NCBI GenBank assembly: GCA_030148865.1
Contig: JASBSR010000021.1
Location: forward strand, 1-64,000
Length of the DNA stretch: 64,000 nt
From: Gammaproteobacteria bacterium
GTDB taxonomy: Bacteria; Pseudomonadota; Gammaproteobacteria; SZUA-229
Direction of reading: 5' to 3'
The notes below the pieces were generated by a model, which was given only the letters and a program-made list of their open reading frames with translations, made no database searches and was not told the DNA's origin. How positions within the stretch are numbered: position 1 is the first letter of the stretch; each line of letters starts with the position of its first letter. Made by a program: the position numbers and the translations under genes. This document shows positions 1 through 8,066 of this stretch, one piece after another.

Positions 1-68
1 TCGACAACCAGCTGCGCGGCTTCAAGTCGAAATTCTGCTGTAAATGATCGTCTTTTTCTTGTGTTCAT
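1..68 (-). CDS. IS3-family transposase OrfA, N-terminal part (runs off the window)
   Basis: Reading the minus strand from the ATG at 66-68 gives MNTRKRRSFTAEFRLEAAQL and then leaves the window. This is the standard N-terminus of IS3-family OrfA (HTH_Tnp_1 type), the small DNA-binding protein that is joined to OrfB by a frameshift to make the active transposase. Only about 22 codons are visible, so the state of the element (complete or decayed) is unknown. The frame is open to the edge. Confidence 0.65.
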   Translation of the reverse strand, partial: MNTRKRRSFTAEFRLEAAQLVV

Positions 69-91
69 AGTGATACCTACTTAATCTATGA

Positions 92-106
92 GGTGATACT
101 ATCACC
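92..106. repeat. Short inverted repeat in the IS leader
   Basis: GGTGAT-ACT-ATCACC is a perfect 6-bp inverted repeat, 24 bases upstream of the OrfA start. It could be an operator-like site or a small hairpin in the transposase leader. No function can be assigned. Confidence 0.4.
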
Positions 107-260
107 CCTTATTAAGTGGCCAAAATCACTGAGCCACTACAAACTTTGTATTGATGGCCAATAATAGAGAGTAGAGGGTGTTTAGATTATTCAAGTGTCT
201 ACACAAGAATTATTAGAAATGTTCAAATTAGATGAGTAGTGTCTAACTTGTTGAAAAATA

Positions 261-347
261 TGGTACCGAGGGCCGGAATCGAACCGGCACGGGTTTAACC
301 CCACCGGATTTTGAATCCGGCGCGTCTACCAGTTCCGCCACCCCGGC
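261..347 (-). tRNA. tRNA-Leu(CAA)
   Basis: The minus strand folds as an 87-nt class II tRNA. The 7-bp acceptor stem starts GCCGGGG at 347 and pairs with CCTCGGT, with two G-U pairs. The D-arm contains GGTAGACGC. The anticodon stem encloses the loop TTCAAAA with anticodon CAA, reading the Leu codon UUG. A long variable arm is followed by the T-arm GGTTCGATTCC. The CCA end is encoded (261-263). The long variable arm and CAA anticodon identify leucine. Confidence 0.95.
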
Positions 348-482
348 ACGTGCAGCGCGTATTGTAACGAAAATGCAGTGAATAGTGAAAAATGAATAGT
401 GAATAAATTGGATAAAAACTGCGATTTATTGATATTGAGCTGAGCAATATACGAGGTTTACGGGCCGTGCCCGGTCTACCGA

Positions 483-539
483 GAGATTTCTTGTCGCTCA
501 CTCTCGCTGTCGCAAGTGCGGGCTCTGTCGAAATGACAG
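483..539. repeat. Diverged dispersed intergenic repeat, copy 1
   Basis: The stretch begins GAGATTTCTTGTCGCTC and ends CTGTCGAAATGACAG. This matches the widespread bacterial intergenic repeat style with an AGATTTCTCGC end and a CGAAATGACA end. A second diverged copy is at 19387-19445. It lies between the tRNA gene and the 3' end of yciI. Confidence 0.45.
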
Positions 540-553
540 CAGTAAGGTTTTCC

Positions 554-853
554 TCAAGACAGCACTTTCTTGAAAGGCTTCACCACCACCGACTGATACA
601 CTCCGGCGTGCATATATGGGTCATCATTCGCCCAGGCTTCGGCGTCTGCCAGACTATTGAATTCTGCGACTACCAGGCTGCCGCTGAAGCCGGCTTCACC
701 GGGGTCTTCGCTGTCGATCGCGGGATGCGGGCCGGCGAGGAGCAGGCGGCCCTGGTCGCGCAGCGCGTTGAGGCGCTCGAGGTGTTTGGGGCGGGTTTCC
801 AGGCGCTTGGCTAGCGAGTTTTTGCTATCGCTGGCGATGATGGCATAAAACAT
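554..853 (-). CDS. yciI: YciI family protein
   Basis: A 99-residue protein, the usual length of YciI (about 98 residues). It has the family N-terminus [10 protein letters not shown], a conserved His at residue 24 in the RPKHLERL segment, the AGPHPA turn at 40-45 and the C-terminal VVVKPFKKV. YciI proteins have a dimeric ferredoxin-like fold with a putative His/Asp active site. The E. coli protein has no firmly established reaction. The start lies 2 bases after the yciB stop, so the two genes form an operon, an arrangement also seen in enteric bacteria. Confidence 0.93.
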   Translation of the reverse strand: MFYAIIASDSKNSLAKRLETRPKHLERLNALRDQGRLLLAGPHPAIDSEDPGEAGFSGSLVVAEFNSLADAEAWANDDPYMHAGVYQSVVVKPFKKVLS

Positions 854-855
854 GA

Positions 856-1497
856 TTATTCCTTGGAGTTGGTTTGCTCGTCTTCATGAATGTGGCGGGC
901 GAGGTAGAGCGCCTGCAGGATGACAAAGATGATGGTCATGCCCATGAGGCCGAAGACTTTGAAATTCACCCAGGTGTCCATGCGGCTTTGTTCGTCGGCA
1001 CCGAGCTGGTAATAAAACGCGACATACAGATTGGCGGCACCGCTGAGCAAAAAGAATACTACCCAGCCGATATTGAGTCGTTTCCAGATTTCGTCGGGCA
1101 GTTCAATTTGCTTGCCCATGGCGCGCTCGACCAGGGTTTTTTCGCCGATAAAAAAGCTGGCGAAAAATACACCCGCAAACAGCCAGTTGAGGACGGTGGG
1201 TTTCCACTGCACGAAGGCGGGATTGCCCAGCATGATGGTGATGCCGCCGAGCACGCTGATCAGTGCCAGCGAGAATAGGTGCATTTTTTCCACGTGTCGG
1301 GTTTTTAGCCAGCTGTAGCCAACCTGGGCAAAACTGGCGACGATGGCGATCGCCGTGGCGATGATAGTGGCGTTGATGAATTCGGGTTTGTCGGGGTTGA
1401 TCCAGTGCCCGATGACGGTGTTCTCGATCAGAAATCCGGCCTGATAATAGCCAAGAAAAAATAGAATAATCGGAAAAAAATCAAACAGTAATTTCAT
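856..1497 (-). CDS. yciB: Inner membrane-spanning septation-associated protein YciB
   Basis: A 213-residue multi-spanning membrane protein starting [14 protein letters not shown], the hallmark of YciB (also called IspA/IspZ). Five or more hydrophobic segments alternate with basic loops such as KTRHVEKMH, and the tail is charged. In enterics YciB is an inner-membrane protein linked to cell envelope synthesis and septation. An upstream in-frame ATG at 1542 exists, but the family N-terminus begins at 1497. It is the first gene of the yciB-yciI pair, divergent from yciO. Confidence 0.93.
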   Translation of the reverse strand: MKLLFDFFPIILFFLGYYQAGFLIENTVIGHWINPDKPEFINATIIATAIAIVASFAQVGYSWLKTRHVEKMHLFSLALISVLGGITIMLGNPAFVQWKPTVLNWLFAGVFFASFFIGEKTLVERAMGKQIELPDEIWKRLNIGWVVFFLLSGAANLYVAFYYQLGADEQSRMDTWVNFKVFGLMGMTIIFVILQALYLARHIHEDEQTNSKE

Positions 1498-1663
1498 TAA
1501 CTTAAAGTTCCAAATAGCTTTAAATGTTCCACGCGCCGGCAATTATAATGGTTTGTGCGTCTGATGTCCTGATGTAGAAGTGGGGAGCCTGAAGGCTTTC
1601 ACCACCGGTCACAGGCAGAGCAGGCAAGCTGCTAGAATATAGGTCTTTCTGACCAGTGTTGTT

Positions 1664-2281
1664 ATGAGCCAGTATTTCGAAATTCATCCCACGCACCCGC
1701 AGCCGCGCCTGATTAAGCAGGCGGCGCAAATTATTCATGGCGGTGGTGTGATTGCCTATCCGACCGATTCCAGCTATGCGCTGGGCTGCCATATCGGCGA
1801 CAAGGATGCGCTGACGCGATTGCGCCGGATTCGCAAAATGGATGATAAACACAATCTGACTCTGGTTTGCCGCGACCTGTCCGAAATCTCGACTTACGCA
1901 AAAATTGAAAACAGCGATTATCGTTTGCTGAAATCCCTGACCCCGGGGCCGTATACTTTTTTACTCAGGGCCACGGCTGAAGTGCCACGCCGCTTGCTGC
2001 ACCCGAAACGCCGCACCATTGGGATTCGCGTGGTCGATCATCCCATCGTGCGCGCGCTGTTAGATGAACTCGGCCAGCCGCTGATGAGCTGCACCCTGAT
2101 TATGCCCGGCGATGAATTGCCGCTGACCGAGCCCGATGACATTCGCGAGCGGTTGCAGCATCAGCTTGATCTGGTGATCGATGGCGGTCATTGTGGTTTT
2201 GAGCCGACCACGGTGATTCGCATCACCGGCGACGCGCCGGTGGTGCAGCGCGAGGGCAAGGGGAAAGACCACGGTTTATGA
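1664..2281 (+). CDS. yciO: YciO/Sua5-type L-threonylcarbamoyladenylate synthase family protein
   Basis: A 205-residue protein that aligns along its length with E. coli YciO (206 residues). It starts MSQYFEIHP, has the substrate-pocket segment YPTDSSYALGC at 32-42, the RRIRKMDDKHN region and the PGPYTFLL motif of the YrdC/Sua5 fold. Sua5/TsaC enzymes make threonylcarbamoyl-AMP for the t6A37 tRNA modification. YciO is a paralogue with weaker or uncertain activity, so the exact reaction is not assured. It is the first gene of a + strand series. Confidence 0.9.
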   Translation: MSQYFEIHPTHPQPRLIKQAAQIIHGGGVIAYPTDSSYALGCHIGDKDALTRLRRIRKMDDKHNLTLVCRDLSEISTYAKIENSDYRLLKSLTPGPYTFLLRATAEVPRRLLHPKRRTIGIRVVDHPIVRALLDELGQPLMSCTLIMPGDELPLTEPDDIRERLQHQLDLVIDGGHCGFEPTTVIRITGDAPVVQREGKGKDHGL

Positions 2282-2398
2282 AATGATAGCTGGCCGCTGC
2301 CAACTGCCAACTGTGATATTCGTGTAAACTCGCTTGAATGTTTTCACTCCTAACCCCATCAATAGAGTGTCTAGCCTTTTGCTGTCAGCCGTATCCAC

Positions 2399-3013
2399 AT
2401 GATCGAAACCATCATTATCTGGGCCATCCCCGTACTCTTCGCCATCACTTTGCACGAAGCTGCGCACGGCTGGGTGGCGAACAAGCTGGGCGACCCTACG
2501 GCGCGCAATCTTGGGCGTATTTCGATCAATCCGCTGAAACACATCGATCCGATGGGGACGATTGTGGTACCGCTGGCCTTGCTGATGCTCAGCGGATTTG
2601 TCATTGGCTGGGCCAAGCCGGTGCCGGTAGACCCCCGGCATTTCAGGCAGCCTTTGCTCGATATGGGGCTGGTCGCGCTCGCCGGGCCGGTGTCCAATTT
2701 CATCATGGCCTGTCTCTGGGCACTACTGATCGTGGTCTCGCCGCCGGGCAGTTTGCTCACCGCGATTGGCAATGCTGGGATAACGATTAATCTGGTGTTG
2801 ATGGTATTGAATTTACTGCCGATTCCGCCGCTGGATGGTGGTCGGGTGCTGGCCGGGCTGTTGCCGCAGTCGCTGGCACTGGTCTTCATGCGTATCGAAC
2901 CTTTCGGCATGGTGATTATTCTGGTGCTGCTGTTTAGTGGTATTTTGGGTAAAATCTTGTGGCCGCTGGTGGAGCATTTTCAGCACATCATCGCGCTCAT
3001 TTTTGGGCTTTAA
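2399..3013 (+). CDS. Site-2-protease-like M50 family zinc metallopeptidase
   Basis: A 204-residue integral membrane protein with the zinc motif HEAAH at 19-23 inside the first hydrophobic segment. The second metal-ligand motif, NLLPIPPLDGG at 138-148, supplies the Asp. These place it in the M50B group of intramembrane proteases, the short version without a PDZ domain. Members sit next to trpS and scpA in many gammaproteobacteria, but their substrate is unknown. No clear Shine-Dalgarno site precedes the ATG. It may share a transcript with trpS, whose start follows 23 bases after the stop. Confidence 0.88.
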   Translation: MIETIIIWAIPVLFAITLHEAAHGWVANKLGDPTARNLGRISINPLKHIDPMGTIVVPLALLMLSGFVIGWAKPVPVDPRHFRQPLLDMGLVALAGPVSNFIMACLWALLIVVSPPGSLLTAIGNAGITINLVLMVLNLLPIPPLDGGRVLAGLLPQSLALVFMRIEPFGMVIILVLLFSGILGKILWPLVEHFQHIIALIFGL

Positions 3014-3036
3014 GCCGGCTTTTTGGAAAAATAATT

Positions 3037-4254
3037 TTGAGTAGTGTTCCCTCACAAAATCAGCGCGTGCTTTCCGGCATGCGCCCCACTGGCCTGCTGC
3101 ACCTTGGCCATTATCACGGTGTACTAAAAAACTGGATCAATTTGCAGCACGAGTACGAGTGCTTCTTTTTCGCTGCCGACTGGCACGCGCTGACCACGAA
3201 TTACGATGATCCGTCATTGATCGAGCAGAGTACCTGGGACATGGTAATCGACTGGCTGGCAGTGGGTATCAGCCCGGGGTCGGCAAAAATGTTCATTCAG
3301 TCGCAGGTGCCGGAACACGCTGAATTGCACACTTTATTATCCATGATCACCCCGCTGGGCTGGCTGGAGCGCGTACCGACTTACAAAGACCAGCAGGAGC
3401 AGCTCAAGGAAAAAGATCTCGCCACCTATGGTTTTCTCGGTTATCCACTGCTGCAGAGCGCCGATATTCTGGTCTACAAGGCGGGCATGGTGCCGGTGGG
3501 CGAAGATCAGGTCGCACACGTCGAGCTCACCCGCGAAGTTGCGCGCCGGTTCAACCATCTCTATGGTCGCGAGTCGGGTTTTGAGGACAAGGCAGAGCAG
3601 GCGATCACCAAAATGGGCAAGAAAAATGCGACTATGTTCCGCGAGCTGCGGCGTAAATATCAGGAGCAGGGCGATGAAGAGTCTTTAGAAATCGCCCAGG
3701 CACTGCTCGACAGCCAGCAGAACATTTCCATCGGCGATAAAGAACGGCTCTATGGTTATCTGGAAGGCTCGGGCAAGATTATATTGCCGGAACCACAGGC
3801 ACTGCTGGCACCGGCCTCGAAAATGCCGGGTCTGGATGGTCAAAAGATGTCCAAATCCTACAATAATACAATCTCGTTGCGCGAAGCCCCGGATGACGTC
3901 GTTAAAAAACTGCGCACTATGCCCACGGATCCGGCGCGAGTGCGCCGCGACGACCCGGGTGATCCGGCGAAATGCCCGGTGTGGCAGTTCCATCAGGTGT
4001 ATTCTGATCTGAAAACGCAGGATTGGGTGCAGGAAGGTTGTCGTCATGCCAGCATTGGCTGTGTAGAATGCAAGCAACCGGTGATCGACGCCGTGCTGGC
4101 CGAGCTGGAACCGATTCAACAACGTGCGAGTGAATACCGAGACGATATGACTGCTGTGCGGGGCATTATTGAAGAAGGTACCGAAGCGGCTCGTGAAGTC
4201 GCCAGTGATACCATGGACAGTGTACGCAAGGCGATGGGAATTGCTTACTTATAA
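3037..4254 (+). CDS. trpS: Tryptophanyl-tRNA synthetase
   Basis: A class I synthetase charging tRNA-Trp. It has the HIGH-type motif HLGH at about residues 22-25 and KMSKS at about 270-274. I chose the TTG at 3037 as start because the preceding in-frame ATG (2959) lies inside the M50 gene. GTG at 3067 is possible. At about 405 residues it is the longer form with a C-terminal insertion holding four cysteines spaced C-x21-C-x6-C-x2-C (codons around 3973-4071). That pattern resembles the [4Fe-4S] motif described in Thermotoga maritima TrpRS. The stop shares an A with the scpA start. Confidence 0.95.
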   Translation: MSSVPSQNQRVLSGMRPTGLLHLGHYHGVLKNWINLQHEYECFFFAADWHALTTNYDDPSLIEQSTWDMVIDWLAVGISPGSAKMFIQSQVPEHAELHTLLSMITPLGWLERVPTYKDQQEQLKEKDLATYGFLGYPLLQSADILVYKAGMVPVGEDQVAHVELTREVARRFNHLYGRESGFEDKAEQAITKMGKKNATMFRELRRKYQEQGDEESLEIAQALLDSQQNISIGDKERLYGYLEGSGKIILPEPQALLAPASKMPGLDGQKMSKSYNNTISLREAPDDVVKKLRTMPTDPARVRRDDPGDPAKCPVWQFHQVYSDLKTQDWVQEGCRHASIGCVECKQPVIDAVLAELEPIQQRASEYRDDMTAVRGIIEEGTEAAREVASDTMDSVRKAMGIAYL

Positions 4255-5087
4255 TGGCAACTGAACCACAGGCCGAGCAATCCACGATTCGCCAGCAGCA
4301 GGACGAAATGCCGTTCGCTTTGGTTCGCGGTGAGCCACTGACGGTGCTGCCGCAGGATTTGTATATTCCACCGGATGCGCTGGAAGTGATTCTCGAGGCC
4401 TTCGAAGGCCCGCTGGATTTGTTGCTGTATCTAATCAAGCGCCAGAACCTGGACATTCTCGATATCCCAATCACTGCGATCACCAAACAGTACATCACCT
4501 ACATCGAGCTGATGCAGGAAATGAACATTGAGATTGCGGGCGAATATCTAGTAATGGCGGCCATGCTGGCAGAAATTAAATCGCGCATGTTACTGCCGCG
4601 CGCAAACGAAGTCGAAGATGAGGATGATCCGCGCGCTGAACTGATTCGTCGCCTGCAGGAATACGAACGCTTCAAGAAAGCCTCGCAGGATATTGAAGAC
4701 CTGCCGCGTGTGGGTCGTGAAGTTCACCTCGCCTCGGCCGACCTGCCCGAGCTGAACGATGATCGACCGTTGCCGGAAATGGACTTGCGCGAATTGTTGA
4801 TGGCATTCAAAGACGCGATGACCCGCGCCGAGATGTATACCCATCACCAGATTCAGCGCGAAGCTTTGTCAGTGCGCGAGCGCATGAGCCGCATTCTGGC
4901 AAAAATTAGTGCAGATGGTTTTACCGACTACACCAGTTTGTTTACCATTGAAGAAGGTCGTCGCGGTGTGGTAGTGACCTTGCTTGCGATACTTGAGCTG
5001 GTCAAAGAGCAGCTTATCGATTTAGTCCAGTCAGAACCGTTTGCACCTTTGCACATCAAGGCAGCAACCAGCGGTACTGATGCATAA
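4254..5087 (+). CDS. scpA: Segregation and condensation protein A
   Basis: A 277-residue ScpA kleisin. The N-terminal FEGPLDLLLYLIKRQ motif binds the SMC neck, the central region is acidic (NEVEDEDDPRAEL), and the C-terminal winged helix (FTIEEGRRGVVVTLLAILELVK) binds the SMC head. ScpA bridges SMC heads and holds ScpB. Its ATG overlaps the trpS stop by one base, indicating translational coupling. The smc gene is in the same window at 21290, which is consistent with an SMC-ScpAB rather than a MukBEF condensin. Confidence 0.95.
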   Translation: MATEPQAEQSTIRQQQDEMPFALVRGEPLTVLPQDLYIPPDALEVILEAFEGPLDLLLYLIKRQNLDILDIPITAITKQYITYIELMQEMNIEIAGEYLVMAAMLAEIKSRMLLPRANEVEDEDDPRAELIRRLQEYERFKKASQDIEDLPRVGREVHLASADLPELNDDRPLPEMDLRELLMAFKDAMTRAEMYTHHQIQREALSVRERMSRILAKISADGFTDYTSLFTIEEGRRGVVVTLLAILELVKEQLIDLVQSEPFAPLHIKAATSGTDA

Positions 5088-5114
5088 TAATATTTACAGC
5101 AACGAGGCTGGCGC

Positions 5115-5894
5115 ATGATTCCGGAGAAACTCAAAAATATCATCGAAGCAGTATTATTATCTGCTGAACACCCGATGAGCGTGCAACAACTCGAGAGTTT
5201 GTTCATGGGTGATATTGATTGCCCGAGTCGTGATGATGTGCGCAAGGCACTGCACGATCTGGATGAAGATTGTGCTAACCGTGGCTTTGAAATCAAACAG
5301 GTTGCCAGCGGTTTTCGTCTGCAGGTAAAACAGGAGTTTGCGACCTGGGTGGGGCGACTCTGGGAAGAAAAACCCGCGCGTTATTCGCGCGCACTGCTCG
5401 AAACCATTGCCCTGGTCGCCTATCGCCAGCCGATTACCCGCGGTGAAATCGAAGACGTGCGCGGCGTTAGCGTGAGTTCGAATATTATTAAAACTCTGGT
5501 CGAACGCGAGTGGGTGAAAGTGCTGGGCCACAAAGACGTGCCGGGTAAACCCGCGCTCTATGGCACCACCCGCGAGTTTCTCGATTATTTCAATCTGAAA
5601 TCACTGGACGAATTACCGACTCTGGCCGAAATTAAAGATCTGGATAAACTGCACCCCGAGCTGGCGCTGGATGACAATACTGATTCAGGCGATGCTACAG
5701 AAACCACGCCCGATGCAATCGATGTGGTCGAGCCGGTTGAGGCAAAGTCGAGTGAATCAGTGCCGACCGAAACGAATTCGGAGGAGACGGCTGAACTCGA
5801 AGCCAAACATGATGGCGCAGGTGATGATGAAGCCAATAGCGATTATGACGACGCTGCCGAAGCCACCGCTGAGTCCAGCGTTACCAGTCATTAA
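5115..5894 (+). CDS. scpB: Segregation and condensation protein B
   Basis: A 259-residue ScpB. Two winged-helix domains fill about residues 1-175, including the family motif YRQPITRGEIEDVRGV around 97-112. ScpB dimers bind the ScpA kleisin in the SMC condensin. The last 70 or so residues are an acidic, Ser/Thr-rich low-complexity tail, common in proteobacterial ScpB and probably disordered. A GAGG ribosome-binding site precedes the ATG by 7 bases, and the gene follows scpA by 27 bases. Confidence 0.94.
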   Translation: MIPEKLKNIIEAVLLSAEHPMSVQQLESLFMGDIDCPSRDDVRKALHDLDEDCANRGFEIKQVASGFRLQVKQEFATWVGRLWEEKPARYSRALLETIALVAYRQPITRGEIEDVRGVSVSSNIIKTLVEREWVKVLGHKDVPGKPALYGTTREFLDYFNLKSLDELPTLAEIKDLDKLHPELALDDNTDSGDATETTPDAIDVVEPVEAKSSESVPTETNSEETAELEAKHDGAGDDEANSDYDDAAEATAESSVTSH

Positions 5895-5956
5895 ACATTC
5901 CTGCATCCGCGGCTTTCGTTTGCGGAGCATCCCCGGTGATATATACAGAATATTTT

Positions 5957-6856
5957 ATGGCTGAAGAACGCGTTCAAAAAGTGCTGGCCCGCATGGGTTT
6001 TGGTTCCCGTCGTGAAATCGAAGCCTGGATCGAGCAGGGTCGTGTCAAAATTAATCGCGGCACGGCAAAACTCGGTGACAAAGTCGTCGATGGTGATCGT
6101 GTCGAGCTGAATAATCGGCGTGCGATTATTAGTCTGGAGCCTGCCGGTACCCGGGTGATTGCCTACAACAAACCCGAAGGCGAAGTCTGTTCGCGTAAGG
6201 ATGAAAAGAACCGTGCTTCGGTGTATAAAAACCTGCCAAAAATTTCTAACGGTCGCTGGGTTGGTATTGGTCGGCTCGATATCAATACCAGCGGTTTGTT
6301 GCTGTTTACCAATGATGGTGAGCTCGCCAATCACATGATGCACCCCTCCAGTGGAATTGAGCGCGAGTATGCCACGCGAGTACACGGTGAAATTAGCGAT
6401 CAACAGCTCGCGCTATTACAGGCCGGTGTAGAACTGGATGATGGCCCGGCGCACTTTGAAACAATTGAAGATGCTGGCGGCGAGGGTTCGAATCACTGGT
6501 ACCACGTGGTGTTGAAAGAAGGTCGCAACCGTGAAGTGCGGCGCCTGTGGGAGTCGCAACAGGTGCAGGTTAGCCGCTTAATACGCGTACGCTACGGCCC
6601 GGTGCGCCTGCCGCGTAACCTGCGCCAGCGTAAAGCCATTGAGCTTTTGCCCGATGAAGTGACGAAACTGGCCAGTGCTGTAAACTATAAACTTAGTCGT
6701 GTCGGCATGGTCAGAAAACCAGCGCGTTCGGGCGCTTCACGATTTGGTGCCGTTGCTGGTGCACCGCGTGGTAGATCGCAATTTACTGATAACCGGCAGG
6801 CTGCGGCTAAAAAAGCTCAGCCGGGTAGACGAACAGGAAAAAAACACAAGAAGTGA
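5957..6856 (+). CDS. rluB: 23S rRNA pseudouridine(2605) synthase RluB
   Basis: An S4 RNA-binding domain (residues about 1-60) is followed by an RsuA-family pseudouridine synthase domain. The catalytic Asp is in GRLDINTSG (about residue 108). The basic C-terminal tail is rich in Arg, Lys, Ala and Gly, as in other RluB proteins. I chose the ATG at 5957 because the conserved sequence starts right after it. A GTG at 5936 has the better-spaced GGAG site and would add seven residues. The position after scpB is conserved in proteobacteria. Confidence 0.92.
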   Translation: MAEERVQKVLARMGFGSRREIEAWIEQGRVKINRGTAKLGDKVVDGDRVELNNRRAIISLEPAGTRVIAYNKPEGEVCSRKDEKNRASVYKNLPKISNGRWVGIGRLDINTSGLLLFTNDGELANHMMHPSSGIEREYATRVHGEISDQQLALLQAGVELDDGPAHFETIEDAGGEGSNHWYHVVLKEGRNREVRRLWESQQVQVSRLIRVRYGPVRLPRNLRQRKAIELLPDEVTKLASAVNYKLSRVGMVRKPARSGASRFGAVAGAPRGRSQFTDNRQAAAKKAQPGRRTGKKHKK

Positions 6857-6864
6857 GGTGAGTG

Positions 6865-7920
6865 ATGAAACGAGTGCATATTACGACTGGCCTGATATGG
6901 AAATTTTACCTGGCCTTGTTACTGACCGCATCCACCGCGGCCTTTGCCAAACAGGAAGGCTCGCTCGATAGCGGGCTGGTGAATCCTGGTTATGAGGAAA
7001 AGCCTGACTGGTTCAAGGTTTCATTTCTCGATCTTTACGACGACATTGCCGAGGCTGCTACCAATAATCGCCGTGTCATGCTGTTTTTTTATCAGGACGG
7101 TTGTCCTTACTGCAAAAAACTTCTGGAAGATAATTTTGGCCAGCGTGCTATTGCAGAAAAAACCCAGAAATATTTTGATGTGATCGCTGTCAATATCTGG
7201 GGTGACCGTGAACTCACGCTGGGTGATAAAACCATGACCGAAAAACAGTTTGCAGAACTGCTGAAAGTACAGTACACACCAACGCTGACACTGTTCAACG
7301 AGAAAAACCAGATTGTATATCGTGCCAATGGCTATTATCCGCCGGATAAATTTGTCTCAATGATCGATTTCATCGGTCAGAAAAAAGAAACGCAGCAAAC
7401 GTATCAGGAATATCTGGAACAGCATCCGATCAAGCAGAAATCCAGTGGTCAATTGCATACAGATATCAGCACTGTTAAATCTAGTAATTTACAGTCCGCC
7501 GTGACACCTGACAAACACCTGCTGGTAATGTTCGAACAGGCACGCTGTGCTGCCTGTGATGAATTACACAACGATATCCTTAAACGCAAGGAAAGCATTG
7601 AACAGCTTGAGCGTTTCGATGTGAAAGTGCTGGATATGTGGTCGAACGACGCGGTTACGGCACCAGACGGGATTGAGCGCACGATCCGTAACTGGGTGAA
7701 AGATCTCAACGTATCATACGCACCTACACTGGTGTTTTTTGACTCTGAAGGTAAGGAAATATTTCGTATTGACGCTTATCTGAAATCGTTTCATACCCAG
7801 TCGGTAATGGATTACGTGGCATCGGATGCTTACAAAACCGAAGCTAATTTTCAGCGTTATATCGATGGCCGTGCGGCGAAACTTCGTGCTCAGGGCATAG
7901 TAGTGGATTTGATGAAATGA
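6865..7920 (+). CDS. Exported tandem thioredoxin-fold protein (two CxxC sites)
   Basis: A 351-residue protein with an N-terminal signal peptide ending near AAFA (about residue 28). Two thioredoxin-like domains follow. The first has CPYC at about 80-83 and the second CAAC at about 228-231. Each is followed by a conserved cis-Pro segment (YTPTLTLF, YAPTLVFF). It resembles SoxW/DsbD-gamma-type periplasmic thioredoxins that reduce or exchange disulfides. Its client is unknown. It follows rluB by 8 bases with a GAGGTGAG site, so it is probably co-transcribed. A GTG at 6862 is an alternative start. Confidence 0.82.
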   Translation: MKRVHITTGLIWKFYLALLLTASTAAFAKQEGSLDSGLVNPGYEEKPDWFKVSFLDLYDDIAEAATNNRRVMLFFYQDGCPYCKKLLEDNFGQRAIAEKTQKYFDVIAVNIWGDRELTLGDKTMTEKQFAELLKVQYTPTLTLFNEKNQIVYRANGYYPPDKFVSMIDFIGQKKETQQTYQEYLEQHPIKQKSSGQLHTDISTVKSSNLQSAVTPDKHLLVMFEQARCAACDELHNDILKRKESIEQLERFDVKVLDMWSNDAVTAPDGIERTIRNWVKDLNVSYAPTLVFFDSEGKEIFRIDAYLKSFHTQSVMDYVASDAYKTEANFQRYIDGRAAKLRAQGIVVDLMK

Positions 7921-7936
7921 AAAACATCTAAGCGAA

Positions 7937-7965
7937 ACCACAGAGGCGCAGAGGATGTGAAGAAA
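7937..7965 (+). repeat. Dispersed ACCACAGAG-type intergenic repeat, copy 1
   Basis: AACCACAGAGGCGCAGAGG followed by an A-rich stretch. Related copies occur at 18390-18421 (inverted), 61847-61873, 62346-62372 and 62446-62485 (inverted). This style of repeat is common between genes in beta- and gammaproteobacteria. Confidence 0.45.
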
Positions 7966-7979
7966 AACGGACAACCGTT

Positions 7980-8004
7980 ATTCCCGCATGTTTCTGGCGG
8001 GAAT
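7980..8004. repeat. Hairpin ATTCCCGC/GCGGGAAT between convergent genes
   Basis: An 8-bp perfect stem (7980-7987 and 7997-8004) with a 9-base loop. A T-rich stretch follows about 10 bases later on the + strand. It may terminate transcription from the thioredoxin gene. The ATTCCSGC stem also resembles the repeat around the GIY-YIG gene at 61891 and 62281. Confidence 0.5.
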
Positions 8005-8066
8005 GATACTGTTTTTTTGTTTTGTATCATTGCTGCCATATCTTTCGTATTTAGGGGTTGTTTGTC

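Larger units (their letters stand above)
1..141 (-). mobile_element. Left-edge fragment of an IS3-family insertion sequence
   Basis: The minus strand carries the first codons of an IS3-type OrfA (start at 68) preceded by a 70-base leader. The leader ends in a plausible terminal inverted repeat beginning TGTAGTGGCTC, read on the minus strand from 141. The rest of the element lies outside the window, so neither the second end nor a target duplication can be checked. The outer boundary at 141 is inferred from the TG start typical of IS3 ends. The element sits about 120 bases beyond the 3' end of the tRNA-Leu gene. Confidence 0.6.
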
